Shown here piece by piece: positions 18,785 through 27,718 of a DNA stretch of 64,000 nucleotides. The DNA lies in contig JAPPFW010000029.1 of the NCBI GenBank assembly GCA_028821575.1, positions 138,487 to 202,486 of the forward strand, given 5' to 3'. The number at the start of each line of letters is the position of its first letter. Position 1 is the first letter of the stretch. The translations under genes and the position numbers were made by a program. This DNA is from a bacterium (GTDB lineage Bacteria > Actinomycetota > Acidimicrobiia > Spongiisociales > Spongiisociaceae). The notes below the pieces were generated by a model. The model was not told the DNA's origin. It made no database searches and saw only the letters and a list, made by a program, of their open reading frames with translations.

Positions 18785-19842
18785 GGGGCCCCGCGGAGGA
18801 ACGGCAGCAAGGGAGCGCATTCGAGAGCATACCGCCAGCACCGATGGAGGGGGCGCGCCCTCCCGGTACCCGGAGGATGACGTACCTGGAGGCGATCAGC
18901 AATGGTCTGCGGACCGAGATGCGCCGGGATCCCAGCGTGCTGCTACTGGGTGAGGACATCGGAGGCGATTTCGGAGGTGCGTTCAAAGTTACACGGGGTT
19001 TCGAGGCTGAATTCGGCGCCCACCGGGTCATCAACACGCCGATGGCTGAACTCGGCTTCATAGGGGCCGCTACCGGGATGGCCCTGATGGGACTGCGGCC
19101 CGTCATCGAGGTGCAGTTCGCTGATTTCATCTCGACCGGTTTTGACGCCATCGTGCAGTACGCAGCAACGACCCACTACCGCTGGAGGGCTTCGGTCCCC
19201 TGGGTAATCCGTGCTCCAGCCGACGGTGGCCTTCGTTCAGGCCCGTTCCACAGCCAGAACCCCGAAGCCTGGTTCGTGCACACCCCGGGCCTCAAGGTGG
19301 TGGCCCCGAGCACCCCCTCCGACGCCAAGGGCTTGCTGCTGGCCGCGATACGCGACAACAACCCGGTCATCTACTTCGAGTCGAAGCCCCTCTACCGGAG
19401 CCTTCGGGGTGAGGTTCCCCTGGGAGACAGCGCCGTTCCGATCGGGAAGGCCCGGATCGCCCGGGCCGGCTCCGATGTAACTGTGATCAGCTACGGCGAG
19501 ATGGTGCGGCAAGCTACCGCTGCGGCCGACCAACTCAGCCCTGACATCTCGGCCGAGGTGATCGACCTCCGTTCCCTCAAACCACTCGACCGAGAAGCCA
19601 TTCTCGCCTCGGTGCGCAAGACCGGCCGGGCGGTAGTGGTGCATGCCGCCAACCGGATGGCCGGAATCGGGGCGGAGATCGCGGCGGAATTGGGAGAGGT
19701 CGCCTTCGAGTATCTAGACGCTCCTGTCTTCCGGTTGGGGGGTCTCGACGTACCCGTACCGTTCAGCCCGTCGTTGGAGGACGCCTATCGCCCCGATGCG
19801 GCCGGCATCGCAGCAGCGATACGCGAGTCGGTCTCTTTCTAG
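18781..19842 (+). CDS. 2-oxoacid dehydrogenase E1, beta subunit
   Basis: The transketolase-like beta subunit shows MTYLEAISNGL, LLGEDIGGDFGGAFKVTRGF, the GAATGMALMGLRPVIEVQFADF segment, and the C-terminal transketolase domain with VIDLRSLKPLD. GTG 18781 overlaps the alpha-subunit stop (GTGA), giving 353 residues. Homology clearly begins at MTYLEA, about 38 residues in, so an internal ATG is also possible. It functions with the alpha subunit as the E1 heterotetramer. The stop TAG is the first three bases of a TAGTTGT heptamer array. Confidence 0.85.
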   Translation: MRGPAEERQQGSAFESIPPAPMEGARPPGTRRMTYLEAISNGLRTEMRRDPSVLLLGEDIGGDFGGAFKVTRGFEAEFGAHRVINTPMAELGFIGAATGMALMGLRPVIEVQFADFISTGFDAIVQYAATTHYRWRASVPWVIRAPADGGLRSGPFHSQNPEAWFVHTPGLKVVAPSTPSDAKGLLLAAIRDNNPVIYFESKPLYRSLRGEVPLGDSAVPIGKARIARAGSDVTVISYGEMVRQATAAADQLSPDISAEVIDLRSLKPLDREAILASVRKTGRAVVVHAANRMAGIGAEIAAELGEVAFEYLDAPVFRLGGLDVPVPFSPSLEDAYRPDAAGIAAAIRESVSF

Positions 19843-19925
19843 TTGTTAGTTGTCAGTTGTTAGTTGTTGGAAACTACTGACACCTGACGCCTGGCACCCG
19901 ACACCTGATTCCTGACACCTAGTAA
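19840..19925. repeat. Compound heptamer array (TAGTTGT and CTGACAC types)
   Basis: TAGTTGT, TAGTTGT, CAGTTGT, TAGTTGT occupy 19840-19867, beginning with the E1-beta stop codon. After a 9-nt break, CTGACAC, CTGACGC, CTGGCAC, CCGACAC, CTGATTC, CTGACAC and CTAGTAA run from 19877 to 19925 in perfect 7-nt register. The last unit merges into the promoter of the next gene. Confidence 0.9.
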
Positions 19926-19934
19926 TCTCCCGGT

Positions 19935-20897
19935 ATGCGAAGGTTCACGATTGACCTGAAGGGACCGCTTCACGGGATCGAGTTCGGTGGCGAGGGTCGG
20001 CTGGTGCTCTTGGTGCATGGTCTGAGCGGATCGGCGGTCAATTGGGTGGAATTGGCGGACGGACTGACTGCCTACGGCAGAGTCGTTGCACCCGAGCTTC
20101 CGGGATTCGGACGCACTCCCCCGGCCGGGCGCCGTGCGTCGATCGAAGCGCAGGCGGAGATCTTGGCCGAGTTCATCCGGCGGCAGACGGACGAACCAGC
20201 TCTCATCGTCGGTAACTCGATGGGGGCGATGGCCACGATGATCTTGGCCGGACGTTATCCCGAACTGGTGAGTCGGCTCGTGCTGATCAACTCACCGGCT
20301 CCATCGCCCTCCGCGGTCGGCATAGCGCCGGTCTGGATGCTTGTGATGGTCCTGTACCTGATCCCCGGGCTGAACAAGGCCTTGCTGACGTGGTTGCACA
20401 ACCAGGGCTCACCCGAGGAGCGCACGGAGGCGGGAATAGACATGATCGCCGCCCGTGCCGAACGCATCCCGCGATCGACGCGCCTCCTTCACGCCCAGGT
20501 TACCGCAGAGCGCAATACGATGCCTTGGACGCACGAGGTGCATCTCGAGGCTTACCGCTCGATAGTCCGGACCCTCGTTCCCTACTCGCGCTTCGACCAG
20601 ATGGTGCGTCGGATCACGGTACCGACCCTGCTGATACACGGGACCATGGACCTCGTGGTACCGATTGCAGCGGCGGAACGCCTGGCGTCCCTTCGCCCCG
20701 ATTGGATGTACCGACCGATGGTGGAAGTCGGGCACATTCCCATGATGGAGTCGCCTGAACTGTGCCTGGAGTTGATCGGCGAGTTCATGGCGGCGACCGG
20801 GCTGTCTCCGGAAAGTGGAACCGGCGCTCCGACAGCCTTCAGCCGTAACGGCGCCGCCGACTCCAGGCCAGGAAGCGTTCGAGCGGCCAGGTATTAG
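19935..20897 (+). CDS. Alpha/beta hydrolase
   Basis: The 320-residue protein has the hydrolase fold: oxyanion-loop motif LLVHGLSGSAVNW, nucleophile elbow GNSMG, an acid after LLIHGTMD, and the catalytic histidine in GHIPMMESP. It lacks a signal peptide. The substrate is unknown. TAATCT (19923-19928) ends 6 nt before ATG, so it is probably leaderless. The last 59 bp overlap the 3' end of the convergent polX gene, so one or both C-termini are encoded in antisense to the other. Confidence 0.82.
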   Translation: MRRFTIDLKGPLHGIEFGGEGRLVLLVHGLSGSAVNWVELADGLTAYGRVVAPELPGFGRTPPAGRRASIEAQAEILAEFIRRQTDEPALIVGNSMGAMATMILAGRYPELVSRLVLINSPAPSPSAVGIAPVWMLVMVLYLIPGLNKALLTWLHNQGSPEERTEAGIDMIAARAERIPRSTRLLHAQVTAERNTMPWTHEVHLEAYRSIVRTLVPYSRFDQMVRRITVPTLLIHGTMDLVVPIAAAERLASLRPDWMYRPMVEVGHIPMMESPELCLELIGEFMAATGLSPESGTGAPTAFSRNGAADSRPGSVRAARY

Positions 20898-22590
20898 CGA
20901 CCCGGTCCCGCTCGATCCAGCCTCGCTGAGCGTGCCGGACTCCCCATTTGGACTGCTCCAGTTCCTCAACGCGGTGTGCGTCGGTCGAGATCACGAGATG
21001 GACCCGACGGGCTTGGCCTCGGGATAGGACCTCGACCGAGGCGTCGAGGCGGTCCAGGTGGGAGTTGATCTCGATGGCGGTCCCGGTCGCCTCCGCCGCT
21101 TCCAGCACCGTTCCAAGGTCGAGTTCGATCCCGGGACGGCGGCCGATGCGCCGACCCTGGAGGTGACCGACCACATCGACTGCCGGGTGCCGGATGGCCT
21201 TCACAACGCGGGCGGTCTGATGCCCCATCGGGAGGTCGAAATAGCTGTGCACGGAGGCCACGCACCAGTCGTAGTCCATCAGGAAGTCATGGTCGTAGTC
21301 GAGCGAGCCGTCCTTGCCGATGTTGAGCTCGACTCCGTGAAGTATGCGCATGGTGGGGTAGCGGTCCTGGAGGGAGGCGATCCGGCCGCGCTGAGCCAGC
21401 ATCTCCGCTCTTCCCACCCCGTTGATGGCCAGATCCTCGGCATGGTCGGTGATGGCAAGGTACTCGAGGCCTAGGGCCGAGGCCTTGTCGAGCATCGCCT
21501 CCAGAGTGTCGTCACCGTCCCCCGACATGTCGGTGTGGACATGCAGGTCACCTCTGAGATCCCCGTCGACTATCAGATCCGGGAGCCCACCCGACTGGGC
21601 CGCCTCGATCTCACCTGTATCCTCCCGGATGGTCGGAGGTATCCACGGCAGTCCCAGCGCCTCGTATATCCCGTGCTCCGTCTCCTGTGCCACGATCCCC
21701 CCACCCTCCGCCTCGTACAGCGAGTACTCGCTGAGCACCCACCCCCGCTCGATTGCCAGCCGGCGCAACCGGATGTTGTGCTCCTTGGAACCGGTGAAGT
21801 ACAGGATGGCAGCACCCCACTGCTGCATGGGGACCATCCGGACATCGACCTGGAGACCCGAATGCGTGAGCATCGATGTCTTCGTGTCGCCGGATACGAT
21901 CACATGGCGGATCCACCCCAGCTCCACCAGCCGCTGCCTGACCGCCGCCGGATCGGACGTCGCCACCAGGATGTCGAGATCGGCAACCGTGTCCCGGAAG
22001 CGGCGCAGGCTCCCACAGTATGCAGCTTCCTGCACACCGGGCAGCATCCTCACTTCGGATACGATCCGCCGGGCGTACCGCATGGCGGCCAGGATCGGAG
22101 TCCTGCGGTCCTTACCGGACCACCCGAGCCGGTCGATGGCCCGACGCAGGTTTTCCTCGGTCTTGGGACCGAAGCCGGGAAGTTGCCGGACCGCCTCAGC
22201 TTCCAGGGCCACGATGAGACTCTCCACCGAGTCCACCCCCAAGGCCCTGCGCAACATAACGGCTCGCTTCGGTCCCAGGCCGGGAACCCGCACGAGTTCG
22301 CGGAAGTGGAGCGGGAACTCCTCCCGGAGTTGATCGAGCTTGTCGATCTGCCCGGTCTCGACGTACTCGCGTATGTAGGACGCCGAGGACCTCCCGATGC
22401 CGGAAAACCGTTGCAAGTCCACAGCGGACAACTCAGCCACTTGATGGGGTAGCCCTTCGAGAGCCTTGGCGGCCGCCGCGTAAGCCCTGGCCCGGAAGGA
22501 CTGCGCGCTGCCATCCTTGATACGGGTGAGAAGGGCAAGTTCCTCGAAGAGGGCGGCGACTTCCATGTTGGTCACCACGACGACCACCAC
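20839..22590 (-). CDS. polX: DNA polymerase/3'-5' exonuclease PolX
   Basis: The 583-residue protein has an N-terminal 8-kDa-like domain with two helix-hairpin-helix elements (FSGIGRSSASYI, VPGLGPKRA). The family X polymerase core follows, with GSLRRFRDTVADLDILV (catalytic Asp pair) and a third Asp in LQVDVRM. The C-terminal PHP domain has HVHTDMSGDG, ITDHAEDL, GVELNIG, ASVHSYF and STDAHR. All metal ligands expected for PHP exonuclease activity appear present. It acts in base-excision/gap repair. The GTG start has GGAGAGGAG 7 nt upstream; an ATG nine codons in is the alternative. Confidence 0.92.
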   Translation of the reverse strand: MVVVVVTNMEVAALFEELALLTRIKDGSAQSFRARAYAAAAKALEGLPHQVAELSAVDLQRFSGIGRSSASYIREYVETGQIDKLDQLREEFPLHFRELVRVPGLGPKRAVMLRRALGVDSVESLIVALEAEAVRQLPGFGPKTEENLRRAIDRLGWSGKDRRTPILAAMRYARRIVSEVRMLPGVQEAAYCGSLRRFRDTVADLDILVATSDPAAVRQRLVELGWIRHVIVSGDTKTSMLTHSGLQVDVRMVPMQQWGAAILYFTGSKEHNIRLRRLAIERGWVLSEYSLYEAEGGGIVAQETEHGIYEALGLPWIPPTIREDTGEIEAAQSGGLPDLIVDGDLRGDLHVHTDMSGDGDDTLEAMLDKASALGLEYLAITDHAEDLAINGVGRAEMLAQRGRIASLQDRYPTMRILHGVELNIGKDGSLDYDHDFLMDYDWCVASVHSYFDLPMGHQTARVVKAIRHPAVDVVGHLQGRRIGRRPGIELDLGTVLEAAEATGTAIEINSHLDRLDASVEVLSRGQARRVHLVISTDAHRVEELEQSKWGVRHAQRGWIERDRVANTWPLERFLAWSRRRRYG

Positions 22591-22736
22591 ATCGCTACTC
22601 CTCTCCGCACCGGACTGAAAGATAGCTATTCGAGCCCTGAAGGTGGCGACGGTTGCCCCCTGACCGGTGTGGCCGACCGGCGTGCCCTGGTAACGCGGTA
22701 ACCTCTCGTGGCGCCTCCCCGTCAGAAGGGTTCAAC

Positions 22737-24122
22737 ATGACTTTGGCTAGCGCCGGATACTCGGTGACCCTCCGTATCCACGTCCCCTCCGAGGACGAGC
22801 GGGCTATCGGGCGGATCACGACCGCCATCGGGGAGGCGGGCGGAGTGGTCACTGCCCTCGACTTCGTGGAGTCCGACTCCAACCGGTTGGTGCTCGACAT
22901 CAGCGCCAACGCTCGGGGTGTGGAACACTCCGGCGACATCACCGCTGCCGTGGACTCGGTGGACGGTGTGACGGTCCACCACGTCTCGGACCGCACGTTC
23001 CTCATCCACCTGGGCGGCAAGCTCGAAGTCAGGAGCAGGGTTCGCCTCCGCAACCGCGATCAGCTCTCGATGGCTTACACCCCCGGCGTCGCACGGGTGA
23101 GCCTGGCCTTGGCCAAGCATCCTGAAGACGCCCGCAATCTGACCGTGAAGGGAAACGCGGTGGCGATCGTTACGGACGGAAGCGCGGTGCTGGGCCTGGG
23201 GAACATCGGGCCGGTCGCGGCCCTTCCCGTGATGGAAGGAAAAGCCGCCCTGTTCAAACGTTTTGCGGATGTGAACGCCTGGCCCATCTGTCTCGACTCC
23301 AACAACTCCGACGAGATCGTGCGGGCCGTGGAGATGTTGGCCCCCGGCTTCGGGGGGATAAACCTCGAGGACATAGCCGCTCCACGCTGTTTCGATATCG
23401 AGGCCCGGCTGCGGGACTCCCTCGACATCCCGGTGTTCCATGACGACCAGCACGGAACCGCCATTGTCGTCCTGGCGGCTCTGACCAATGCGCTCAAAGT
23501 GGTGGGAAAGAAGATCGAGGACGTGAGGGTGGCCATGAGCGGAGCCGGAGCCGCCGGAGTCGCGGTAGCCAAACTCCTCAAGGCCGTCGGTACACCCGAC
23601 ATCGTCGCTCTGGACAGGGGCGGCATCATCGGCCCCGACCGCACCTTCGTCGATCGGTCGAAGCGCTGGATGCAGGAGCACACCAACCTGGACGGTATCT
23701 CAGGGGGAATCCTGGATGCCCTCGAAGGCGCAGATGTGTTCGTGGGGGTGAGCGGCCCGGACCTGTTCGACGCGGCCGAGATCCGGCGGATGGCTCACGA
23801 CCCGATCGTTTTCGGACTCGCCAACCCCGATCCGGAGTTCGATCCTCAACGGGCGCGGGATCATGCACCGGTGGTGGCAACAGGCCGATCCGACTTCCCC
23901 AACCAGATCAACAACGTGCTCGCCTTCCCGGGTGTCTTCCGGGGAGCGCTCGACGCCCGCGCCAAGTCCATAACCGATCTGATGAACGTCGCAGCGGCCC
24001 GGGCTATCGCTTCGGTGGTCAGGCCGGAACAGTTGAACGCAAGCTATATCATCCCGTCGGTCTTCAATCCGGAAGTTGTGGACGAAGTCGCCAAGGCCGT
24101 ACGGGCTGCAGCCTCCGGCTGA
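22737..24122 (+). CDS. NAD-dependent malic enzyme with N-terminal ACT domain
   Basis: The product should decarboxylate malate to pyruvate. Residues 1-80 or so form a βαββαβ ACT domain (starting YSVTLRIHV), a likely amino-acid allosteric site. The malic enzyme follows with MAYTPGVARVS (catalytic Tyr), KGNAVAIVTDGSAVLGLGNIGP (catalytic Lys), LEDIAAPRCFDIE and DIPVFHDDQHGTA (metal ligands), and the dinucleotide fold SGAGAAGVA. Length is 461 residues. ATG 22737 has AGAAGGG about 6 nt upstream, and TAACCT at 22699-22704 is a candidate -10. The gene ends 2 nt before the stop of the convergent histidine kinase. Confidence 0.88.
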   Translation: MTLASAGYSVTLRIHVPSEDERAIGRITTAIGEAGGVVTALDFVESDSNRLVLDISANARGVEHSGDITAAVDSVDGVTVHHVSDRTFLIHLGGKLEVRSRVRLRNRDQLSMAYTPGVARVSLALAKHPEDARNLTVKGNAVAIVTDGSAVLGLGNIGPVAALPVMEGKAALFKRFADVNAWPICLDSNNSDEIVRAVEMLAPGFGGINLEDIAAPRCFDIEARLRDSLDIPVFHDDQHGTAIVVLAALTNALKVVGKKIEDVRVAMSGAGAAGVAVAKLLKAVGTPDIVALDRGGIIGPDRTFVDRSKRWMQEHTNLDGISGGILDALEGADVFVGVSGPDLFDAAEIRRMAHDPIVFGLANPDPEFDPQRARDHAPVVATGRSDFPNQINNVLAFPGVFRGALDARAKSITDLMNVAAARAIASVVRPEQLNASYIIPSVFNPEVVDEVAKAVRAAASG

Positions 24123-24124
24123 GC

Positions 24125-25381
24125 TCAGAAGGCCCGATCCGCCGGGACAGAGGGGACCCTTATGCGAAAGGTGGAACCCTGACCGAGCCGGCTCTCCACC
24201 TCGACCCGGCCCCCGTGCAGTTCGGCCACGTGTTTCACGATCGCCAAGCCCAGACCCGTCCCTCCCGTGGATCGGGACCGGGCTGCGTCGACCCGGTAGA
24301 ACCGCTCGAAGATCCTCGGTAGGTCGGATGCCGGGATCCCGGAACCGGTGTCGGAGACCACGATGGTCGCCTCTCCATTGTCTGAAACCACGGATGCCGC
24401 CACCCGCCCTTGCTCCGGGGTGTTACGGACCGCGTTCTCCAGAAGATTGCGGAATGCCAGCGCCAGATCGGACGGACTACCGATCATCGGCGTCGGGGCC
24501 GCCGCGAAGTCTATGCCGGGAAGCGAAGAACTGAACCGCTCGATCTCCTCCTCGAGCACGTCGGCAAGGTCGAACGGCTCGACGTGAGGACTGTCCGACT
24601 CCAGCCGGGACAGATCCAGCAGATCGGTCACGATCCTCGACATGCGCAGAGCGTTGTCGAAGATCCTCCCTGAGAAGTCGAATACCGCTTCGGGATCCTC
24701 ATCCATAGCAACCAGGATGGTCTCAGCGGCGGCCTTAATCGCCGCTACCGGTGTCTTCAGCTCATGGGAAGCGGCGACCACGAAGTCCTGGCGCGTCCGG
24801 TCGGCCTGCACCCGCTGGGTGATATCGAGTAGGTGGAGCACTATCACATCGTCGCGCTGCGACGGGTGCCCGCACACCTCCATGATCCTGCGCGGCAGTC
24901 CCTGGGACAGGCGCTTGGTGGCGGATCCACCCCTGGTCGCCTCTTCGATGACCTGGCGGACCGGTGTCGGTATGGGCGCTCCCGCCTCGGTGATCCGCTC
25001 ACCAAGGAACTTGGCGGCGGCCGCGTTCGCATACACGGGCCGGTCCGACCTGACCGCCACGACCCCGATCGGTAGCGAGGCGAGGAGTTCTGCCTGGAGC
25101 TCACTCCGGATCTGAAGAGCCTTGCTGTCGACCTCCAGACTCTCGATCCGGCGCCGGTCGGCAGCCGAGCGCAAGCGGTGGCGCCGGGCCAGCCACACGA
25201 TTGACCAGATGGCCACGACACTTGCGGAGCATCCGATCCAGGACCAGGGCGGCGGCGCCCGCAGGGCTGCGAAGCCTGCCAGAGCCACCGCGGACAGACC
25301 CGTGTAGTGCAGGGTCGCGAGACCGAGCCGTGCCGTTGGGGTGGAGAAGCCTGACTCGTCCCGGGACCCCGGGCCCGTCAT
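24125..25381 (-). CDS. senX3: Phosphate-type sensor histidine kinase (PhoR/SenX3-like)
   Basis: The 418-residue kinase has two adjacent transmembrane helices (about 19-41 and 48-66) with almost no external loop, as in SenX3. A PAS-like region (about 95-190) follows, then the HisKA motif ASHELKTP with His206, N box NLLENAVRN, G1 DTGSGIP, and G2 GGTGLGLAIVK. It should pair with the response regulator 116 bp upstream and sense phosphate through the Pst/PhoU complex rather than directly. Its ATG overlaps the stop of a 30-codon open frame (ATGA), so its translation may be coupled to that leader. Confidence 0.85.
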   Translation of the reverse strand: MTGPGSRDESGFSTPTARLGLATLHYTGLSAVALAGFAALRAPPPWSWIGCSASVVAIWSIVWLARRHRLRSAADRRRIESLEVDSKALQIRSELQAELLASLPIGVVAVRSDRPVYANAAAAKFLGERITEAGAPIPTPVRQVIEEATRGGSATKRLSQGLPRRIMEVCGHPSQRDDVIVLHLLDITQRVQADRTRQDFVVAASHELKTPVAAIKAAAETILVAMDEDPEAVFDFSGRIFDNALRMSRIVTDLLDLSRLESDSPHVEPFDLADVLEEEIERFSSSLPGIDFAAAPTPMIGSPSDLALAFRNLLENAVRNTPEQGRVAASVVSDNGEATIVVSDTGSGIPASDLPRIFERFYRVDAARSRSTGGTGLGLAIVKHVAELHGGRVEVESRLGQGSTFRIRVPSVPADRAF

Positions 25382-25470
25382 GCCGGCCGGGCCGGCGGAC
25401 CGGTCGGTCCGCGCCGTCTATGCGGGTGTGGACCCCGGCGGGTAAGAGGAGCGGCGATCAACGGCCTCAT
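25378..25470 (-). CDS. Putative 30-residue Pro/Arg-rich leader peptide before the kinase gene
   Basis: Between the response-regulator and kinase genes, ATG 25470 is preceded by GGAGGG at a 6-nt spacing and opens a 30-codon frame. Its TGA (25380-25378) overlaps the kinase ATG (ATGA). The peptide begins MRPLIAAPLTRR and is rich in proline and arginine, with Pro-Pro near the end. Too short for a family match; it could be a coupling device or a stalling leader. The strong ribosome site and exact coupling to the kinase are the reasons to list it. Confidence 0.45.
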   Translation of the reverse strand: MRPLIAAPLTRRGPHPHRRRGPTGPPARPA

Positions 25471-25497
25471 GATAATCCCTCCGGCCGCACATCCCCG

Positions 25498-26187
25498 TTA
25501 GCGATCGTCGGCGAACTTGTACCCGAGGCCTCGGACGGTCACTATCCACTCCGGAGAGCGTGGCGTCTGCTCGACCTTCTCCCGTAGCCGTCGGATATGG
25601 ACATCGAGGGTCTTGGGATCGCCGAAGAACGGCACCCCCCATATCTCCTCGAGAAGGATCTGGCGCGGTACCAGCCTCCCCTTGCGTGCCAGCAGGGCCT
25701 CTAGGAGTTCGAACTCCTTGGGACGGAAGTCGACCAGTTCACCGTCGATACGTACCTCGTGGCGGTCCACATCGAGCGAGACCGGCCCGCCTTCAAACAC
25801 CAGAGAGTCCACACTGCGCGGAACCCGCGACGCCCGGCGCAGGATCCCCCGGATCCGCGAGATCAGCTCGCGCATCGAGAACGGCTTGGTCACGTAGTCG
25901 TCGGCGCCCAACTCGAGTCCGGCAACGACGTCGGCCTCGGCGTCCTTCGCCGTCACCACGACCACGGGGACGTCCGACGAGGAGCGTATCTGGCGTAGGA
26001 CATCCAACCCGCCAAGACCCGGCAGCATCAGGTCCAGGACCACGAGATCGATGGCCCGTCGACGGTGGTATTCGACCGCGAGGCGGCCGTCCGCCACCAC
26101 GGTCACCTCGTACCCCTCCCTGGCCAGGTTGTATCGGAGGGACTCGGCGAGCGTCTCCTCGTCCTCCACTACCAGGATCGAGGTCAT
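25498..26187 (-). CDS. regX3: OmpR/PhoB-family response regulator (RegX3-like)
   Basis: The 229-residue regulator has an N-terminal receiver with the acidic pocket VEDEE, phospho-acceptor Asp52 in VVLDLMLPG, and the conserved Lys in VTKPFS. The C-terminal winged helix has RPKEFELLEALL, the recognition-helix region DVHIRRLREK, and VRGLGYKF. It lies 3 nt after phoU in the pst operon, so it is probably autoregulated through the PHO-box-like repeat upstream of pstS. It should be phosphorylated by the following kinase. Confidence 0.9.
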   Translation of the reverse strand: MTSILVVEDEETLAESLRYNLAREGYEVTVVADGRLAVEYHRRRAIDLVVLDLMLPGLGGLDVLRQIRSSSDVPVVVVTAKDAEADVVAGLELGADDYVTKPFSMRELISRIRGILRRASRVPRSVDSLVFEGGPVSLDVDRHEVRIDGELVDFRPKEFELLEALLARKGRLVPRQILLEEIWGVPFFGDPKTLDVHIRRLREKVEQTPRSPEWIVTVRGLGYKFADDR

Positions 26188-26190
26188 CCG

Positions 26191-26880
26191 CTATCCGTCG
26201 CCCCGGGCCAGCACCCAACCCTCCGGGAACTCCCGAAACTCCCCTGTCAGCAGGAAGGCAACCTGCTCACCGATGTCGACCGCCCGGTCGCCGACCCGCT
26301 CGAGAGCTCGCGAGACGAGCATCATCTGCACCGCCCACTCGAGCAGGTCCGAATCCGGGGCGCAGGCGGCAACCTCTCTCCACATGTTGCGGTTGAGCCA
26401 GTCAGCCGGGTCGTCGAGTTCGGGCAAGCGCAGGGCGAGGTTCAGGTCTCGCTTGATCAGGGCCTCCATGGCGGTCTGGAGCATGGGTACCACGATGGCG
26501 CGCATTTCCCGGACGTGCAGCAGGATGGTTTCGTTCCTTGGGAGCCCGGCGGTTATCTCCACGATCCGGGCGATGTTGGCCGCCTGGTCGCCCATACGTT
26601 CGAGGCTGTGCCCGGTCTGGAGGATCAGGGACATCAGACGGAGATCCGAGGCGACCGGGGTCTGCCGTGCCATCACCACGTGCCAGCGCCTCTCCACCTC
26701 GACGTACAGCTGATCGATCCTCCGGTCGTCAACCACCACTTGGTGTGCGAGTTCGGCATCTCCCGTCACGAGAGCGTCAACCGCCTCCACGATCTGGCCT
26801 TCGGCCATCTCGGCCATATCGAGCAACAGAACCTCGAGCTGGTTCAGCTCGGCATGGAACTGGCTACGGTACTCGGTCAT
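26191..26880 (-). CDS. phoU: Phosphate signalling regulator PhoU
   Basis: The 229-residue protein consists of two three-helix PhoU repeats. Typical metal-binding helix motifs are visible ([14 protein letters not shown] in repeat one, [15 protein letters not shown] in repeat two). PhoU links the Pst transporter to the sensor kinase and restrains phosphate-starvation signalling. ATG 26880 overlaps the pstB stop (ATGA). Confidence 0.93.
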   Translation of the reverse strand: MTEYRSQFHAELNQLEVLLLDMAEMAEGQIVEAVDALVTGDAELAHQVVVDDRRIDQLYVEVERRWHVVMARQTPVASDLRLMSLILQTGHSLERMGDQAANIARIVEITAGLPRNETILLHVREMRAIVVPMLQTAMEALIKRDLNLALRLPELDDPADWLNRNMWREVAACAPDSDLLEWAVQMMLVSRALERVGDRAVDIGEQVAFLLTGEFREFPEGWVLARGDG

Positions 26881-27689
26881 CCGAATCGACCGGTTATGTA
26901 GGCCTCGGTCTCGACTTTGGCAGGCCTGGTGAACAGCGTGCCGGTAGTCCCCGCCTCTACGACGTAGCCGGCCCGGTCGCTGTCCATGTTGAGGAAGACC
27001 GTGTAGTCGGAAGCCCGAGCAGCCTGTTGCATGTTGTGGGTGACGATGATGATCGTGTAGCTGACCTTGAGTTGCTGGACCAACTCCTCGATCCTGAGCG
27101 TCGCCACCGGGTCGAGGGCAGAGGTCGGCTCATCCATGAGGATGATCTCGGGCTTGACAGCAATGGCCCGGGCGATGCAGAGACGCTGCTGCTGGCCCCC
27201 GGAGAGGGAGTAGCCGCTCTCGTCCAGCTTGTCCTTGACCTCGTCCCAGAGAGCAGCCTGGCGCAGGGACAACTCGACCAGCTCATCCAACTCGCCCTTA
27301 TGACCGTTGATCTTGGCGCCCCAGGCTACGTTCTGGTAGATGCTCTTGGGGAAGGGATTCGGCTTCTGGAAGACCATCCCCACGCGGCGACGTAGCTCCA
27401 CCGGGTCGACCGACGGGTCGTAGATGTTCTGACCGTGGAAGCGCACCTCCCCTTCCACGCGGGCGGACGGCACCAGGTCGTTCATCCGGTTAAGGGCTCT
27501 CAGAAGGGTGCTCTTCCCGCATCCCGACGGTCCGATGAGAGCAGTGATCTGGCGGTCCCGGAAAGCCAGAGTCACGTCCTTGACCGCCCGGAACTTTCCG
27601 TAGAACGCACTCATGTTCAGGGCTTCTATGGCAGCGCTGTCAGGTCCGAGTGGCGTCCTGGCTTCCGTCTGAACAGTCAAGTCGGTCAT
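26877..27689 (-). CDS. pstB: Phosphate ABC transporter ATP-binding protein PstB
   Basis: The 270-residue ATPase has Walker [10 protein letters not shown], the PstB-typical [17 protein letters not shown]-loop, signature [15 protein letters not shown], Walker [13 protein letters not shown], and the H-loop [11 protein letters not shown] 27689 has GGAAGGG upstream; longer frames run into pstA and are not PstB sequence. It energises the PstSCAB phosphate importer at the inner face of the membrane. Confidence 0.95.
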   Translation of the reverse strand: MTDLTVQTEARTPLGPDSAAIEALNMSAFYGKFRAVKDVTLAFRDRQITALIGPSGCGKSTLLRALNRMNDLVPSARVEGEVRFHGQNIYDPSVDPVELRRRVGMVFQKPNPFPKSIYQNVAWGAKINGHKGELDELVELSLRQAALWDEVKDKLDESGYSLSGGQQQRLCIARAIAVKPEIILMDEPTSALDPVATLRIEELVQQLKVSYTIIIVTHNMQQAARASDYTVFLNMDSDRAGYVVEAGTTGTLFTRPAKVETEAYITGRFG

Positions 27690-27718
27690 CACCCTTCCTG
27701 TCCGGGCTTCGTCAATCG

